Source: Gracilaria gracilis (lineage: Eukaryota > Rhodophyta > Florideophyceae > Gracilariales > Gracilariaceae). Taken from it: a stretch of DNA of 64,000 nt. Of this stretch, positions 28,268 to 37,773 are shown piece after piece. How positions within the stretch are numbered: position 1 is the stretch's first letter; every line of letters begins with the position of its first letter. Position numbers and translations under genes: made by a program. Under the pieces are notes generated by a model. The model made no database searches. It was not told where the DNA came from and saw only the letters and a list, made by a program, of their open reading frames with translations. The stretch covers positions 124,001 to 188,000 of the forward strand of contig JARGSG010000088.1 in assembly GCA_030374805.1 (NCBI GenBank), written 5' to 3'.

Positions 28268-29461
28268 TCATGCTTTCGCTTGGCATTTGTCCCCCGCCTC
28301 ATCCGCCGCTACAGCCTCCGTCGCCGTCGTCGCGACGTCCGTGGCGCCATCATCGCCGCTATCGCCTCCATCCACCGCTTCTTTCGCGTCTGCTGCTTCT
28401 GCCGCTACTGTTGCTGTTGCTTCCGTGTTCGCTGATTCTGTCGCCGCCACTGCTGTTGGCTCGTTGTTCGCGCATGCCTCTTTTGCCTTTTCCGCGCTTT
28501 CGCTGGCCTGCTTGCTTGGGCTGCCTGCTTGCTTGCTGTTGGCGCTGTCTTTCGCATCGCGCTCTTGACCAACGGCTGCTGACTGCTTCTCGCCCTTGTC
28601 GTCTTTCGGCTTGGACGGGCACGCCGCCTCCCTCAAGTTCAGCTTCGCTAGCTGATAGAACTTCGTGAACGTGCCGATACAGCAGCTGGTCTTCAACACC
28701 TCCACGATCAGCACCACATCCGGCTTGGTCAGGTTCACCGTATACCGCGGCTCATACTCATGGATGGCGCTTGCAATCGCCTGGATAAACTCATCCCTCT
28801 TCGCGGAGTTGTTCAACCGTGCGCGGAACACAATCGCAAACGAAACGCCCCCGTGCTGCTGCACGGGCGGGAAGCGCTCCTTCACAACCTTCAACGCTAC
28901 TGTCGTGGCAGACTCCGCCTTCGCGTAGCACGTGGCGTGCACTGGGATCAGACGAATGCAGTGCCGTGAGCCGGTGTTTCCGCTCTCTCTCGCTTCCACT
29001 AGCGCCTGTTCCACAACGTGCTCCACATCCACGCTTTGATCGTTCACGCGTAGAAACACCGCGCCCTTCACATCAGCCACCACGCGCGTGAATGCATGCC
29101 CTTCGCGCTTTCGCAGCTGCGCCAACTCATTCTCCAGCGCGTTTTTTTCATGCTTCTCGCCCTGCCCCGCCGCCGCGTTATCCGGTTTCACGGCGCGAAC
29201 AGTGCCTTGGTCATCGGTGGCCTGCGCAGATTGCGGGCCTTGATCCGCGGAAACAAAGCGCGAAAACAGCACAACGGCGTCCCGAAATGCGTGGTGCTCA
29301 TGGCCGGGCGTGCAACTCACCAGCACGCCCCGCTGCGCCTGACTGAGGTCTGCGCGTCGCACGGTGTGCACCGCGGCGTTGCGGAACTTTCTACGCCGCG
29401 CCCGCGACGACAGCGGCACGTTCTCGGGCGCCGCCCTCTTCTGCGGCACGGAGGAGCCCAT
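28268..29461 (-). CDS. THUMP-domain protein, Tan1/THUMPD1 family (tRNA ac4C12 adaptor)
   Basis: 397 aa. The family protein binds tRNA and helps the Kre33/NAT10 acetyltransferase make N4-acetylcytidine at position 12 of tRNA-Ser and tRNA-Leu. Evidence: GVLVSCTPGHEHHAFRDAV near residue 45, the usual opening block; RHCIRLIPVHATCYAKAE near 165 (human THUMPD1 has RFCLRMLPISGTC); VSFAIVFRARLNNSAKRDEF; and VNLTKPDVVLIVEVLKTSCCIG, the conserved THUMP end. An Arg-rich N-terminus fits RNA binding. The last 110 residues are Ala/Glu/Lys/Thr low complexity and not part of the domain. ATG and TGA are clear; no introns. Confidence 0.88.
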   Translation of the reverse strand: MGSSVPQKRAAPENVPLSSRARRRKFRNAAVHTVRRADLSQAQRGVLVSCTPGHEHHAFRDAVVLFSRFVSADQGPQSAQATDDQGTVRAVKPDNAAAGQGEKHEKNALENELAQLRKREGHAFTRVVADVKGAVFLRVNDQSVDVEHVVEQALVEARESGNTGSRHCIRLIPVHATCYAKAESATTVALKVVKERFPPVQQHGGVSFAIVFRARLNNSAKRDEFIQAIASAIHEYEPRYTVNLTKPDVVLIVEVLKTSCCIGTFTKFYQLAKLNLREAACPSKPKDDKGEKQSAAVGQERDAKDSANSKQAGSPSKQASESAEKAKEACANNEPTAVAATESANTEATATVAAEAADAKEAVDGGDSGDDGATDVATTATEAVAADEAGDKCQAKA

Positions 29462-30495
29462 GATACACCGCGCGTGCGATTCGCTTACGCGCCTGTGACG
29501 CTCACGGCCACCACAAACGACGGCGACGTCGGCGGCGGCGTGGGACAGCGCGTGCTACCAAGCGTATGGCAATGCGCGGCGGGTGGCACGCGCGCGGCGT
29601 GCGGCGTGCCTGGTGCCAACGAACGCAGAAATGAGTGCGGACGGCGCGTCGCATTTACAGTCGCGCGAACCGCGCGGGCGCGTCCTTTTGGACATGCGCT
29701 TTACAGCGCGGTCTGCGTGGCAGTTTTCTGGGAATGCCGGTGTCTGTATCTCCGACCGGTTGAACCTTTACGTCAGCACAACCCCAGCAGTTATCTACAC
29801 GGTACAAGGCTTGTACGACGGTAGATATAGATAGCAGCTGCGAGTCCTCACGCGCTCGTGGGCTTGAAGGTCCGCGCTGCCACCGTCGACCGAATATCGG
29901 TCTCGATGCATGCGTACAGCTGTAGCAGATTAGGAAGTTGTAAAACGGCTTCAAGGGCAGCACAAGAAGTCCGTAGGGGCGCGCAATGCCGCCCGCCAGA
30001 GCTGTTCAAAGCCAAGCAGTGCGCACCCCTACCGCTGCGCTGCCAGCAAGCCTGTTGACAGCGAAGAGTGGAGTGGATTCCAACTGTCAACAGCTTACAA
30101 CAATACCAAGGTTACTCTGTACGGTACCAATCGCTTTCGTGCTGAGTGGGTGTATTCTGCTACCGTAGAAACCAACCCCTCCGATATCATAAAGTTACAT
30201 CGGCACAACCTTTTGACCCTGGCCCACCACGTCCTTTGTCCTTGCTGCATCTGTTGCAATGAGAAGATGCAAACGATAATTGACCGTGTACATAAGGAGA
30301 GAAACTTCTCTTTGAAAACTGCGGATTATTCAGATCCAACAACTTCACCTTGCTGATCGCGTGAGCGTACAGTACATAAGCGATTCGTCACCAACCCTAC
30401 CGCCCTCAGCTGCACTGTGACGTCTGCTCAGCCTCCGCTACCTTCGTGCCTTCCCTCTCAATTCTTCACTACACTTCCCACACCTCATTCTCAAA
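29462..30495. other. Intergenic: divergent promoters of THUMPD1-like and Spondin_N genes
   Basis: About 1.03 kb. The first 300 bp are GC-rich, the rest balanced. The last 80 bp before 30496 are C/T-rich leader-like sequence. No further gene or RNA is recognised. Confidence 0.55.
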
Positions 30496-31170
30496 ATGAT
30501 CCGTCAGGTCACTGTCCTGTTCTTTGCCCTCGTCGTCGCTCAGGCGTCGGCTTCCAGGAGTAAGCGCATGTGCATGGGACAAGCAGACTACATTGTCAAC
30601 TTCACCAACTTGTTGACCCCGGCAAGATTTGGTGACTCTATCCCGGAAGGAGGACTTGTATTCTCCCCTCTGGCCGGTGCTTCCCATTCCAACCGTATCT
30701 CCCTTCTCACTGTCCGCAGCCAGGCCTCACCACAGGTTGAGCAGATCGCCGAGACGGGCCAGAACGGTCGATTCGTTACCCTTGCCGAAAGCCTTGTCGG
30801 GAAGGGTGTGAAGAATGCTTCCGCCGCCATGGGACCAACCATGCCCGGAAACTACACCGCGCTCAAGTTCACCGTTGATTGCGATCACCCGTTCATTACC
30901 GTCGTCGGTATGATTGCACCATCTCCTGACTGGTTGGTACAGATCAGCAACATCAACCTGGTGCGAAGAGGCTACTTCCTCCAGAGGAGAAGCGGCAGAC
31001 TGATTGCGTATGACGCCGGTACCGACGATGGTGCTGACTTCACAAACCCGACTGACGCCTCGCTCGACATGCCAACTGAGCCGCAAAAGAATATTGCCCC
31101 TCTTGTTGAGGATGAGACAGACGCGTTCGATGGTCGCTTCATCGGAAAGTATATCATCACAAAGGTCTAA
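30496..31170 (+). CDS. Secreted Spondin_N-domain protein
   Basis: 224 aa. A signal peptide (MIRQVTVLFFALVVAQASA) is followed by one Spondin_N domain filling most of the protein. Family hallmarks: YIVNFTNLLTPARF (first strand), VFSPLAGASHSNRISL (the FSPL-x-G-x-SH block), the late VVGMIAPSPDWLVQI block (family MIAPSPDW), and YDAGTDDGADFTNP. In animals Spondin_N caps matrix proteins such as F-spondin; stand-alone secreted forms occur in microbes and algae. There are no thrombospondin repeats here. The C-terminus is acidic, then FDGRFIGKYIITKV. Extracellular matrix or wall function is inferred. No intron. Confidence 0.9.
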   Translation: MIRQVTVLFFALVVAQASASRSKRMCMGQADYIVNFTNLLTPARFGDSIPEGGLVFSPLAGASHSNRISLLTVRSQASPQVEQIAETGQNGRFVTLAESLVGKGVKNASAAMGPTMPGNYTALKFTVDCDHPFITVVGMIAPSPDWLVQISNINLVRRGYFLQRRSGRLIAYDAGTDDGADFTNPTDASLDMPTEPQKNIAPLVEDETDAFDGRFIGKYIITKV

Positions 31171-32757
31171 CTTTAGAAACGAATATCCTGCAGCAACATG
31201 AATCACGATAGTGGCTCTCAAGCTTTTGCCGTATCTAGTGGCCACCGTAGAACATAATTCTTGTCTTCCAATGTAAAGATTGTCTTTTGCACATACATAA
31301 TTGTATCTATTCTGCAACCAGTTGCAAAGTCAATTGTTAAGAACTATTGCGTACCATGGAAGCTGAGCATCTGTTCAAGGGTAATAAGACTGGCTCTCTT
31401 GATTTGTGGCCCTCTTATCCCTTTGTGCAACTTCGAAGTCAAGAATGCGCAGTGCCTTCGAGGACAGCGTCACCGGTAGCGAAAGAAAGAGAGTGAGAGA
31501 GAGAAGAGGTGACGAATGAACAGGCCCAAAACGGACGAAGACGAGTGCCCAAAACGCTTGCTTGTCTATTCTCTCGCTCTCGTTTACGAACACGGTCGCA
31601 GATTAGCTCGTTGGACGGTGCTTTGCCAAAGCTCGAACAATACAAAGTACTTCCTCTGTACCATGGCCACCATCTACAAACCCATAGCTCTGCCCACATA
31701 GTTGCAACGAGAGCATAAGATCCCGAAGTGCTTTCAACCGCAGAAGCGTTTCGCTACCGACGACTATCGCCTTCTTGGAAGAAGTCTTTCTCCTATACAC
31801 CTCTTCATTCAATCTCCAGATATCGTAGGCAGGGGGAACACCACAGAAAGGCGCGTCGCTTGTGCCAAGTTGCGCGCCAAATGTACTACTGAGGACATCC
31901 TTCGATTAACCTAATGACTATGGAATGCCGTTTAAAGAGTTTGGTCTTTCATCACCATGTGCAGGATGAATTGGTGCAAGTGACTCTGTTACAATGACAC
32001 GGCTTCGTACATTGTGGTCCTAATCTGTTTCCATGACAATCTACCAAGCCGGAATTCGCAAGACCAGAATTATCTCGTTATCCCCTCAAATAAACTGCAG
32101 GTCTCCATGGAAATGATACATTCTCGAGAGCCGTTGCGCCTATCATAGACACCAAAATTACGCCAAGTGCTCAAGCCTCATTACTTTCAGGAGCGTCAAA
32201 GCAAGCTTCCCGACTAAGGTTGGTGAATCCGATAATCAGAGTTTGGAAAAAAACATCATGCCTACCAGGTAACCCTTTACCGATATAATTGAGAACGTTT
32301 GTCACGCAAAACAGCTGTTCGCACTTAGACGGGTTAAGATTCTTAACTTAAGAACATGAAGTTGTGACGTTACGAACTTCATATTACTCTTCTATGGGAT
32401 TCTCCGCCCGTTGCGGGGACTGGTAAGTCCTATGGCAGACAAAAAAACTCGTTGCCGACATTTTTGTTTGTCCTCCAAACCACGGGCTACTTCGGAAGCT
32501 TCGAACACCTCTCTGACGTGTCCATGTCATGGATGATGATATGCGCAAATTTATGCATATTGGGAGATAGAGATCATGATCCTGCACAGTAGATATTGTT
32601 GCGACAGATAATCCCGTTGTCGAGTGGGTTTGGGTTCGAGCCGGAAGTGACGTGCTGTGGGTACGTTTCCCTCCATTTTCTTTGGTTCTAAACGGCTCTT
32701 GTTGCTGGAAGTTGGCTCCGACTCCCTTCCTTCTTTGTCGATTTACTCGTTCTGGAA
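31171..32757. other. Intergenic, no recognisable content
   Basis: About 1.6 kb between two plus-strand genes, with GA/CT-rich stretches near 31485-31590. A GGTTCGAGCC word at about 32629 looks like a tRNA B box, but no A box or acceptor pairing supports a tRNA. Nothing else is recognised. Confidence 0.55.
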
Positions 32758-34329
32758 ATGATTTCGAAAGACGAAGCGAAAGCGATGCCTTCCGGTCAAA
32801 CTCTGCGAGAATTACTGCCAACAACCGAGGAACCTGCGTTGATAACGTTCTCGGCATCCTCTAAGGAAGCACCACCGGTCATAGACCACACGTTGACTCA
32901 CAAACAGCTTCGAACCATAGTCGCCCATTATGCTACTCAACTAAAGGAAATCCCGCTCAACAGTGCAATAGCTGTGGTGATGCCGAATGGGCTTCCGTTT
33001 GTGGTGTCATTTCTAGCTATCACCAGCATTTCTCGCGTGGCAGCTCCCCTCAACCCTGGATACACTGCCGACGAGTTTGAATTCTATATTGAAGATGCGA
33101 AAGTGAAGGCTGTCCTTGTTCTGAAAGACACAGCTGAGGACGCTCCGATTCGGGCTGCATGCTCCAAGCTAAAGGTGCCAGTCATGGAATTCCCGGCAGA
33201 TATTGTAGAATCTGCTGCTGACACCGTCCCCGAGCCTTTTGATGAGCCGAACAAGGACACTATTGGCATGTTTTTACACACCTCTGGAACTACGTCGCGC
33301 CCAAAAGGCGTGCCACTCTCCCACGCAAATCTGATGACCACCGTGCGGAATGTTGCGGGAACGTACAAACTAAAGGCATCGGACCGTGGGTTACTAGTAA
33401 TGCCGTTATTCCATGTGCACGGACTTATGGCTGGTTTGCTCACGCCTTTAGCCACCGGAGGGACGGTGATAATTCCTCCAGGGGGGCGTTTCTCTGCCAG
33501 CAACTTCTGGCCTTGTTTCGTGGGCGGTGGTGGGAACTGGTTCACGGCCGTGCCAACGATTCACCAGATTCTACTCGCGAGGGCTGAAAAAGACTGCCCT
33601 ACTCCGATGCCGAAGCTACGTTTCATTCGAAGTTGCTCTGCCAGTCTTGCCCCCGCTGTGCTTGAAGGTATGGAAAAGACTTTCTCAACTGTTGTGCTGG
33701 AGGCGTATGCTATGACTGAAGCGGCTCATCAAATGACAAGCAACCCGCTTCCTGATGTGGGACCCAGAAAGGCAGGCAGCGTCGGTCTTCCACAGGGAGG
33801 AGTCTCTCTTTCTGTAAGGGATGAAAATGGTCTTGAAGTGAAGTCTGGCGAGGTTGGGGAGGTTTGTGTGAAAGGTGAAAATGTCATGAAGGGCTACACC
33901 AACAGTGCGGCGAATGAAACTGCGTTCTTTGGTGAGTGGTTCCGCACGGGTGACCAGGGTAAATTAGACAGCGAGGGCTACTTAACGCTTACGGGAAGGA
34001 TCAAAGAGCTTGTGAACCGCGGAGGTGAGAAAATTTCCCCGATTGAAGTTGACGGTGCTCTGCTATCGCATCCTGCTGTTGAACAAGCTGTTTGCTTCGC
34101 TGTTCCCGACGAGAAGTATGGAGAGGAGGTTAATGCCGCTGTGATCTTGAAAAACGATAGGAAGGCGGATGAGAAGGAGATCATAGATTTCTTGAAGGAC
34201 AAAATCGCAGCTTTCAAGATACCGAAGCGGCTGTTCTTCAGCGATGATCTGCCGAGGACAGCGACAGGCAAGATTCAAAGGCGGATTGTTGCCAAGCATT
34301 TCCTGGACAAATTGAACGCCGGGGAATAG
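32758..34329 (+). CDS. Acyl-activating enzyme 3-type oxalate-CoA ligase (AAE3/Pcs60 family)
   Basis: 523 aa, close to plant AAE3 (about 514 aa) throughout. It is a two-step ATP-dependent acid:CoA ligase; characterised AAE3 and yeast Pcs60 make oxalyl-CoA and start oxalate degradation. Motifs: phosphate loop LHTSGTTSRPKGVPLSH (about residue 172), PLFHVHGLMAGLL, AVPTIHQILLARA, IRSCSASLAP, the adenine motif EAYAMTEAAHQMTSNPLP, WFRTGDQG, hinge GRIKELVNRGGEKISPIEVD, and the C-terminal lysine motif RTATGKIQRR. These near-diagnostic blocks set it apart from 4CL and acetyl-CoA synthetases. The C-terminus is LNAGE, so no PTS1 peroxisomal signal is present and a cytosolic location is likely, as for plant AAE3. 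The start is the first ATG. Confidence 0.93.
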   Translation: MISKDEAKAMPSGQTLRELLPTTEEPALITFSASSKEAPPVIDHTLTHKQLRTIVAHYATQLKEIPLNSAIAVVMPNGLPFVVSFLAITSISRVAAPLNPGYTADEFEFYIEDAKVKAVLVLKDTAEDAPIRAACSKLKVPVMEFPADIVESAADTVPEPFDEPNKDTIGMFLHTSGTTSRPKGVPLSHANLMTTVRNVAGTYKLKASDRGLLVMPLFHVHGLMAGLLTPLATGGTVIIPPGGRFSASNFWPCFVGGGGNWFTAVPTIHQILLARAEKDCPTPMPKLRFIRSCSASLAPAVLEGMEKTFSTVVLEAYAMTEAAHQMTSNPLPDVGPRKAGSVGLPQGGVSLSVRDENGLEVKSGEVGEVCVKGENVMKGYTNSAANETAFFGEWFRTGDQGKLDSEGYLTLTGRIKELVNRGGEKISPIEVDGALLSHPAVEQAVCFAVPDEKYGEEVNAAVILKNDRKADEKEIIDFLKDKIAAFKIPKRLFFSDDLPRTATGKIQRRIVAKHFLDKLNAGE

Positions 34330-35391
34330 ACTTGAAGATGAAACATATATAAGAACCGTGCTGTGCAGTCCTCTAGATGGCTATACCAAATAGACTCGTG
34401 CTAAAAGCACCTTAACCCAGCTTTGGGCAGCACTGTTTCACTTGTCTCTTGCCTTGGCATAATTTGCATCCAACCACACAATGGCCACGCCAAAAGTTGT
34501 GAACGCAGAACATGTACATATGGAGAGGCAGATTTCTGTTCTACCAAGGGTAGTTGATGTTGCAGAATTCGAAAGAAGATATATACTGTACATGTATGTG
34601 CATCGTAGAGTTGTTTCTCTGTTTTACAGGCGCAATAGAATGGTACAGTAGTGTTATTTGTTGTTCTATACGTTTGGAGCGATAATACCTTAGAGCGATA
34701 ATATCGCTAAAGGTTCTTCCTCGATACCTTTGTGATAAGTTTCTGCCATACAAAAATTGACTACAAAATCATCTCGCGGTGCCCCAGTACCGTCAGACGG
34801 TACGTACCGTTGGTACCAACGGTACCTTTGGTAGTTGAGAAACGTTGACTTGACCAAACTGGTCAAGTGAGTAGATAAAGGGTAGGAACGTTACCGTTGG
34901 TATCCATACCGTTGGTATCAACGGTAACGCTACCTGTACTGTAGCTCCGACGAGATCAAGGTGATTGCTGTCAACATTCAATCTAGAGCTACGTACAAAA
35001 AGCAAACATATCCGTTTACGGATGTTCTGGACAATGAAAAGTGCAGCGGGCCACCAGCGGATGTCAAATGCATGAACACGCACCACAACCAACGGCACAA
35101 CCAACGGCACAACCAACGGCAGCACCCATTTTTATGTTCTCAATTTGTGCTCGCACCTCGGTCATCGACCGTCGACGTTTTCTTATTTGCATTGCTTGAC
35201 CAACTCCGTCTTTATGTAAAACGCTTTGTCCCTGTTGCGCCTTGCTTGTTACCGCTACTCTTTGCGAAACCAGTTCGGAACTTTGTTACCAATAATTATT
35301 GGCTCGCAAAGCTAAGCGGCCGCACTACGACCTTTTCTTGAGCCATATCGTGTGCGTTGCTAACAACAATTGGTTGCACGCGTGCCGCAAT
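34330..35391. other. Intergenic with palindrome cluster
   Basis: About 1.06 kb between two plus-strand genes. The centre holds the nested palindromes at 34787-34928. A tandem CAACCAACGG-type repeat occurs at about 35087-35120 (ACAACCAACGGC three times, period 12). No gene is called. Confidence 0.6.
34787..34928. repeat. Cluster of nested perfect palindromes (ACCGTTGGTA-type)
   Basis: Within 142 bp there are four hairpin-forming pairs: 34787-34793 with 34797-34803 (GTACCGT/ACGGTAC); a perfect 22-bp palindrome at 34804-34825 with core ACCGTTGGTACCAACGGT; 34848-34856 with 34860-34868 (ACTTGACCA/TGGTCAAGT); and 34890-34899 with 34919-34928 (GTTACCGTTG/CAACGGTAAC). Parts recur at 13732-13814 and 62941-62958. 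It could be a foldback/MITE remnant, a protein-binding array or a recombination relic. Confidence 0.75.
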
Positions 35392-37443
35392 ATGCGTCGC
35401 AGGCCCAGGCCACACAATATCAAGTTTAGCTTCGCGCCAAGCAGCTTGCGATTTCAACCAAGCATACATCCTTGCATCGGAACAAGTCACACATGGACTT
35501 GGCTGTCTTCTTCAGCATCTTCGTTTCAATCACACAGCTCAACATGTGAACTTCAGCCCAACAACCCATCTTCTCTTCGGCGAATGGCACCTGCATTTGT
35601 AAGATATATTCCAAATAATGACACCGTATCCCCTTTCGTGGCCAGCAACACGCTTCCGACACAGCCAATTGCTACAATCGGAGGAAAAAGGACAGCTACG
35701 GACTCGCACGAAAAGTCTGGTACAGGCCGGAAATCTGTGCACACGAACGGCACCAGAAATAGGCAGAGAAACTATTCGTTGTTCAATGCTTCATCTGAGA
35801 GATCGCAGCGACCTGGAAGAGTGAAAGGTGCCACGCGCGATGTTTACAGTTCTAAATCCATGGAAGCGAAAAGAAAAGAAAGACACAGTGCTGCCCCAAC
35901 TTCTTTTCGTACCGCAAGTGGTATTGTTGGAAGTAGGACACGTGGGGACATGAGTTTGAAACGCATAATCGTCGATGGAAGTCAATCAGAAAGGAATGAA
36001 GTGATCAGAGTGTTACGAGAAGGAAAGATGTCCATGGCTCTACATGACTTAAACGACATATTAATCACCTTGACTCGTCAAAAACGATACAATGAAGCAA
36101 TGTCTGTTGTGGAACTAACGGAGCGAAAGCCACTGAGTGATCTTCTAACCGTATCTAAGGCGGTAAAGGCCTATACGATTATGATCGACCTCTATGGCAG
36201 AGCGCGTCAGCTCGACCGCGCATTTTCTATATTTCGCGCCATGCGTCGAAAAGGTGTTCAACCCAATCTGGTTACGTACAATGCAATGATTGCTGCATGT
36301 TCGAGGAATCAAGAACCATCCTTAGCGTACCAAGTGTATCAAGAAATGACGGACACTGGACTCAAACCAGATAAGTTTACGTTCGGAACACTAATCGACC
36401 TAAGCGCGAAATGTGGGGATGTAGAACTAGCTTTTGATCTATCAAACCGAATGTCTGAGAGCGGGGTCTCAAAGGACCAAACTATCTACTCGGCTTTGAT
36501 GGAGGCGTGTGGACGTGCAGGGCAACCGGAGCGAGCCTTTATGGTCTATGAAGGTATGAAGAAAAAAGGAGTTTGGCCGAACTTGATAGTGTTTTCTGTG
36601 CTTATCGATATGTGTGCTAACGCGCGGGATCCTGAGCGTGCTTTTAGTATATTCGCTGAAGCGCGACACTGGGGCTTTCAGAAGCTAAACGTCATTGTGT
36701 ACACTGCACTTATCGATGCCTGTGCTAAGGGTGGATGGCCAGAAAAAGCTGAGTTGGTTCTTCAAAACATGATTGAAGAGCAGGTGAAACCAAATCACAT
36801 AACGTTTGGAACATTGATCGACGGATGGGCGAGGAAAGGCGAATTTGACAAAGCGTTCGATGTCTTGAGAAGAATGGAGGTAGAGCATAGAGTCAAACCA
36901 ACTGCGATTCTTGTTGGCGGTTTAATTGACGCATGTCGTCGATATCGTCAGTGCTCTCGAGTTAAAAAGTTGTGGGATGTTATAGTGAAATATAATATCA
37001 AACCTTCACGCCTGTACTACCCGGGACTCATAGGAATGGCAGTGAGTGCTGGGGAATTGCCAATAGCATGCGCTATTGTTCTACATGCTTACGCACGGGG
37101 TAATTTGCGACGAGTAACTCTCAATAGTGAGATTCCAGGGATACATGCGATGGCTTGCGCGCTGGTCTATCTCCGGCATGAACTTCATGTTAATGACGAA
37201 GAAACGGCTTCTGAAGAAAACCTGCGAATCGCTGAACGATTGCATGTGGTTTTTGGATCCATGCCGATGACAAGTGAACAAATGGATGCAATACCAGCTT
37301 CCGAGGCACGCGATCTTTGCATATCGTGGGGTGATCTCAAAGTTGGAGAGGATGGACATCCCGCGCGGACGTCAAATAGGGGCAGAACAAGTCCATTCCG
37401 CATCGGTCGTTCACGCAGTGACAAAGATACCGGCGGTAGATGA
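35392..37443 (+). CDS. Pentatricopeptide repeat (PPR) protein, probably organellar
   Basis: About 683 aa from the ATG at 35392. The open frame extends upstream only through a TTG; an ATG at 35584 is an alternative. The N-terminus MRRRPRPHNIKFSFAPSSLRF is basic, Ser-rich and lacks acidic residues, a plausible plastid or mitochondrial transit peptide. About eight P-type PPR motifs of about 35 residues run from about residue 245 to 540: VTYNAMIAACSRNQEPSLAY, FTFGTLIDLSAKCGDVELAF, TIYSALMEACGRAGQPERAF, IVYTALIDACAKGGWPEKAE and ITFGTLIDGWARKGEFDKAF. PPR proteins bind organellar RNA for processing, stability or translation. No DYW, E or SMR domain is visible, so it is not an editing deaminase. The RNA target is unknown. 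Intronless. Confidence 0.92.
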   Translation: MRRRPRPHNIKFSFAPSSLRFQPSIHPCIGTSHTWTWLSSSASSFQSHSSTCELQPNNPSSLRRMAPAFVRYIPNNDTVSPFVASNTLPTQPIATIGGKRTATDSHEKSGTGRKSVHTNGTRNRQRNYSLFNASSERSQRPGRVKGATRDVYSSKSMEAKRKERHSAAPTSFRTASGIVGSRTRGDMSLKRIIVDGSQSERNEVIRVLREGKMSMALHDLNDILITLTRQKRYNEAMSVVELTERKPLSDLLTVSKAVKAYTIMIDLYGRARQLDRAFSIFRAMRRKGVQPNLVTYNAMIAACSRNQEPSLAYQVYQEMTDTGLKPDKFTFGTLIDLSAKCGDVELAFDLSNRMSESGVSKDQTIYSALMEACGRAGQPERAFMVYEGMKKKGVWPNLIVFSVLIDMCANARDPERAFSIFAEARHWGFQKLNVIVYTALIDACAKGGWPEKAELVLQNMIEEQVKPNHITFGTLIDGWARKGEFDKAFDVLRRMEVEHRVKPTAILVGGLIDACRRYRQCSRVKKLWDVIVKYNIKPSRLYYPGLIGMAVSAGELPIACAIVLHAYARGNLRRVTLNSEIPGIHAMACALVYLRHELHVNDEETASEENLRIAERLHVVFGSMPMTSEQMDAIPASEARDLCISWGDLKVGEDGHPARTSNRGRTSPFRIGRSRSDKDTGGR

Positions 37444-37773
37444 TGGGTGCAGTTATTGTCAAAAAGCTTCAGTCCTTCTGAAGCGGTAATGGTAGTCGAA
37501 ATAGGAAACTACTCGTACTGCTCATAATTCAATATAGGTTATCATCCATCATAATTGAAGACTTGATTGACAGCCCTCATAGACGGCCATGTCTGGTCGC
37601 GGACTCTGACACGGCAGGTGGAGTATGTCCTTGTATTTCATTTCACATGAGCATCGGGTCCCAAGACCCAAAACATCGGGTGCGGTTGAGACATTGAAAC
37701 AGAGTATCCTCTTCAATACGGCCAACTTTCCGATCCACATGTCTTGCGATGCTAAGTTTGTCTCTCCTGGTCA
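37444..37773. other. Convergent 3' intergenic gap
   Basis: About 330 bp between the PPR and Rgp1 stop codons. No gene, RNA or repeat is seen. Confidence 0.5.

Noticed and set aside
32560-32660. Possible tRNA gene around GGTTCGAGCC (B-box-like)
   Set aside because: No matching A box, and no 7-bp acceptor stem pairs across the expected 72-nt span; the T-stem needs two G-U pairs.
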